A DNA stretch of 6,767 bases from an uncultured Alistipes sp. (GTDB lineage: Bacteria > Bacteroidota > Bacteroidia > Bacteroidales > Rikenellaceae). The notes under the pieces were generated by a model. The model was not told where the DNA came from. It searched no databases and worked only from the letters and a program-made list of their open reading frames with translations. Both the position numbers and the translations under genes were made by a program. The DNA lies in the NCBI GenBank assembly GCA_900770585.1, contig CAAGKW010000184.1:1-6767 (forward strand), written 5' to 3'. Below are positions 5,364 to 6,767 of the stretch, piece after piece. Every line of letters starts with the position of its first letter. Position 1 is the stretch's first letter.

Positions 5364-6707
5364 ATGAAGAGTTTTCCTATTGGCGGTGTTCATCCGTCAG
5401 AGAATAAATTGAGCCGCGAGCAGGCCATCGAGGTCTTGGCGTTGCCCGATACCGTAACGGTGCTCCTGTCGCAGCATATCGGTGCTCCCGCAGTAGCTAA
5501 GGTTGCCAAGGGCGACAAGGTGCTGACGGGTCAGTTGATCGCCGAGGCTGGTGGTTTCGTGTCGAGCAACATTCACTCGCCCATTTCGGGTACGGTTACG
5601 GCTGTCGATCTGACGGTCAATGGTGCAGGCCTGCGCCAGCCCGCAATCACCATCAAACGCGAAGGCGACGAGTGGGCTGAGGGTATCGACCTCTCGAAAG
5701 ATGTTGTACGCGAGTGCAAGTTGGAGCCTAAGGAGATCGTTGCAAAGATCCAGGCGGCAGGTATTGTCGGTATGGGTGGTGCTACGTTCCCCGCACACGT
5801 TAAGTTGAGCGTTCCCCCGGGTAAGAAGGCTGAGTTCCTGATCATCAATGGCGTTGAGTGCGAGCCCTATCTGACCTCGGACCACCGTGTGATGTTGGAG
5901 CGCGGCGAGGAGTTGTTGGTCGGTGTTTCGATTCTGGCTAAGGCTCTGGGCGTTGAGAAATCGTACGTAGGTATCGAGAATAATAAACCCGATGCAATCG
6001 CACACTTGCAGAAGTTGGCTGCATCGTTCTCGTCGATCGAGATCGTGCCTTTGAAGGTGCAGTATCCGCAGGGTGGTGAGAAGCAGTTGATCGCTGCCGT
6101 TACGGGTCGTGAGGTACCGTCGGGTGCGCTGCCTATCGACGTAGGTGCAGTGGTGCAGAATGCTTCGACTGCTGTGGCAGTTTATGAGGCTGTTCAGAAG
6201 AATAAGCCGCTGATCGAGCGCGTTGTAACGGTTACGGGTAAGAGCGTTAAGTCGCCTAAGAACCTGCTGGCGCGTGTGGGTACTCCCATCTCGACCTTGT
6301 TGGAGGCTGCGGGTGGTCTGCCCGAGGACGCAGGTAAGGTGATCAATGGCGGTCCGATGATGGGTCGCGCGATGGTCAACCTCGATGCTCCCGTTACGAA
6401 GGGTACTTCGGGTGTGCTCGTGATGAGTGGCGAGGAGGCTGAGCGTCAGCCCGCATCGCAGTGTATCAAGTGCGCTAAGTGCGTTTCGGCTTGCCCGATG
6501 GGCTTGGAGCCCTATCTGATCAGCAAGATGTCGCGTCGTCAGATGTGGGAGCAGCTCGAAACGGAGCGTATTGCCGACTGTATCGAGTGTGGTTGCTGTA
6601 TGTTTACCTGCCCCGCAAACCTGCCTCTGTTGGACTATATCCGACTGGGTAAGGCGAAGGTTATGGGCATTATGCGTGCACGTGCAGCCGCAGCACAGAA
6701 GAAATAA
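5364..6707 (+). CDS. rnfC: Rnf complex subunit C, NADH/FMN-binding-type subunit
   Basis: RnfC is the peripheral subunit that exchanges electrons with NAD(H). The 447 residues open with the family start MKSFPIGGVHPSENK. A biotinyl-lipoyl-like barrel region follows (about 32-98; GAPAVAKVAKGDKVLTGQ, then HSPISGTV). Next is the Nqo1-like fold with the glycine-rich loop GIVGMGGATFPAHVKL (133-148) and INGVECEPYLTSDHR (161-175), which correspond to nucleotide/flavin-binding segments of complex I NuoF. Two [4Fe-4S] motifs lie near the C-terminus: Cys367-x2-Cys370-x2-Cys373-x3-Cys377 and Cys406-x2-Cys409-x2-Cys412-x3-Cys416, with an additional Cys411. The length is normal for RnfC without the long alanine-rich tail of the E. 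coli homologue. The leader CTGTAAGAT has no SD. rnfD begins 30 nt downstream. Confidence 0.97.
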   Translation: MKSFPIGGVHPSENKLSREQAIEVLALPDTVTVLLSQHIGAPAVAKVAKGDKVLTGQLIAEAGGFVSSNIHSPISGTVTAVDLTVNGAGLRQPAITIKREGDEWAEGIDLSKDVVRECKLEPKEIVAKIQAAGIVGMGGATFPAHVKLSVPPGKKAEFLIINGVECEPYLTSDHRVMLERGEELLVGVSILAKALGVEKSYVGIENNKPDAIAHLQKLAASFSSIEIVPLKVQYPQGGEKQLIAAVTGREVPSGALPIDVGAVVQNASTAVAVYEAVQKNKPLIERVVTVTGKSVKSPKNLLARVGTPISTLLEAAGGLPEDAGKVINGGPMMGRAMVNLDAPVTKGTSGVLVMSGEEAERQPASQCIKCAKCVSACPMGLEPYLISKMSRRQMWEQLETERIADCIECGCCMFTCPANLPLLDYIRLGKAKVMGIMRARAAAAQKK

Positions 6708-6737
6708 TGAGTGAACTTAGAAACCGAATTAAAAACT

Positions 6738-6748
6738 ATGGATAAGAA
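6738..6748 (+). CDS. rnfD: Start of Rnf subunit D (first codons only, cut by adapter sequence)
   Basis: ATG GAT AAG follows rnfC after 30 nt, behind an A-rich, SD-less leader (ACCGAATTAAAAACT) like that of other genes here. RnfD, a membrane subunit carrying covalently bound FMN, is the expected next gene in rseC-rnfB-rnfC-rnfD clusters, and a Met-Asp-Lys start is plausible for it. Only about 11 bases are genomic. The frame stays open to the window end, but from 6749 it reads through adapter. The assignment rests on gene order, not on protein sequence. Confidence 0.5.
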
Positions 6749-6767
6749 AGATCGGAAGAGCGTCGTG
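6749..6767. other. Illumina TruSeq adapter remnant (assembly artefact)
   Basis: The final 19 bases, AGATCGGAAGAGCGTCGTG, are identical to the start of the Illumina TruSeq read-2 3' adapter. The match runs to the last base, as expected for an untrimmed read at a contig end. The genomic sequence ends at about 6748; one or two junction bases could be genomic by chance. Residues read from this stretch should not be attributed to RnfD. Confidence 0.95.

Noticed and set aside
6707..6745. A 12-codon frame (MSELRNRIKNYG) overlapping the rnfC stop as TAATG and the rnfD start
   Set aside because: It is too short to judge and resembles no leader peptide or attenuator. The TAATG overlap is a one-base coincidence, and the sequence ends before context can be assessed.

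Overview
The window looks like Bacteroidota DNA, most likely order Bacteroidales; an Alistipes-like genome is a guess from overall gene content and moderate G+C. Four things support this. The bS6 tail and bS18 resemble Bacteroidales forms. The rnf cluster begins with rseC followed by rnfB and rnfC. Two intergenic octamers match the Bacteroidota -7 promoter element (TAnnTTTG). Most starts have A-rich leaders without a Shine-Dalgarno (SD) sequence. The last 19 bases match an Illumina TruSeq adapter exactly, so the window ends at an assembly artefact and not in genomic DNA.

Layout. (1) Positions 1-957, + strand: the end of rpsF (bS6), then rpsR (bS18) and rplI (bL9), a ribosomal protein operon closed by two terminator-like hairpins (983-1015 and 1027-1060). 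Unusually for this phylum, rpsR and rplI each have a strong, well-placed SD sequence. (2) Positions 1077-2166, - strand: tatA then tatC, a minimal twin-arginine translocase, convergent with the ribosomal operon. A perfect 7-bp inverted repeat lies between the two genes. (3) Positions 2167-2359: a divergent promoter region with a -7 match facing each way. (4) Positions 2360-6748, + strand: nadE (NAD synthetase with a nitrilase-type N-terminal domain), rseC, rnfB, rnfC and the first codons of rnfD. Gaps are small (43, -1, 19 and 30 nt) and no terminator is visible between genes, so they may form one transcript.

How the genes fit together. Rnf is a membrane ferredoxin:NAD+ oxidoreductase that couples electron transfer to ion pumping. 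RnfB carries iron-sulfur clusters for the ferredoxin side, RnfC is the NAD(H)/FMN-type subunit, and RseC is a small membrane protein with a cysteine motif. NadE makes NAD+, the Rnf electron acceptor, so the locus joins making NAD to reducing it.

The most interesting observation is in NadE. The glutaminase (nitrilase) domain is full length and keeps the expected catalytic Glu41 and Lys108, but the position of the nucleophilic cysteine is Gly141 and the flanking motif residues have also diverged. The synthetase half keeps its main nucleotide-binding motifs. This predicts an ammonia-dependent enzyme that carries a catalytically dead glutaminase domain. The second point is the SD-led translation of rpsR and rplI in a phylum whose ribosomes normally hide the anti-SD in a pocket partly built by bS18 and bS6.
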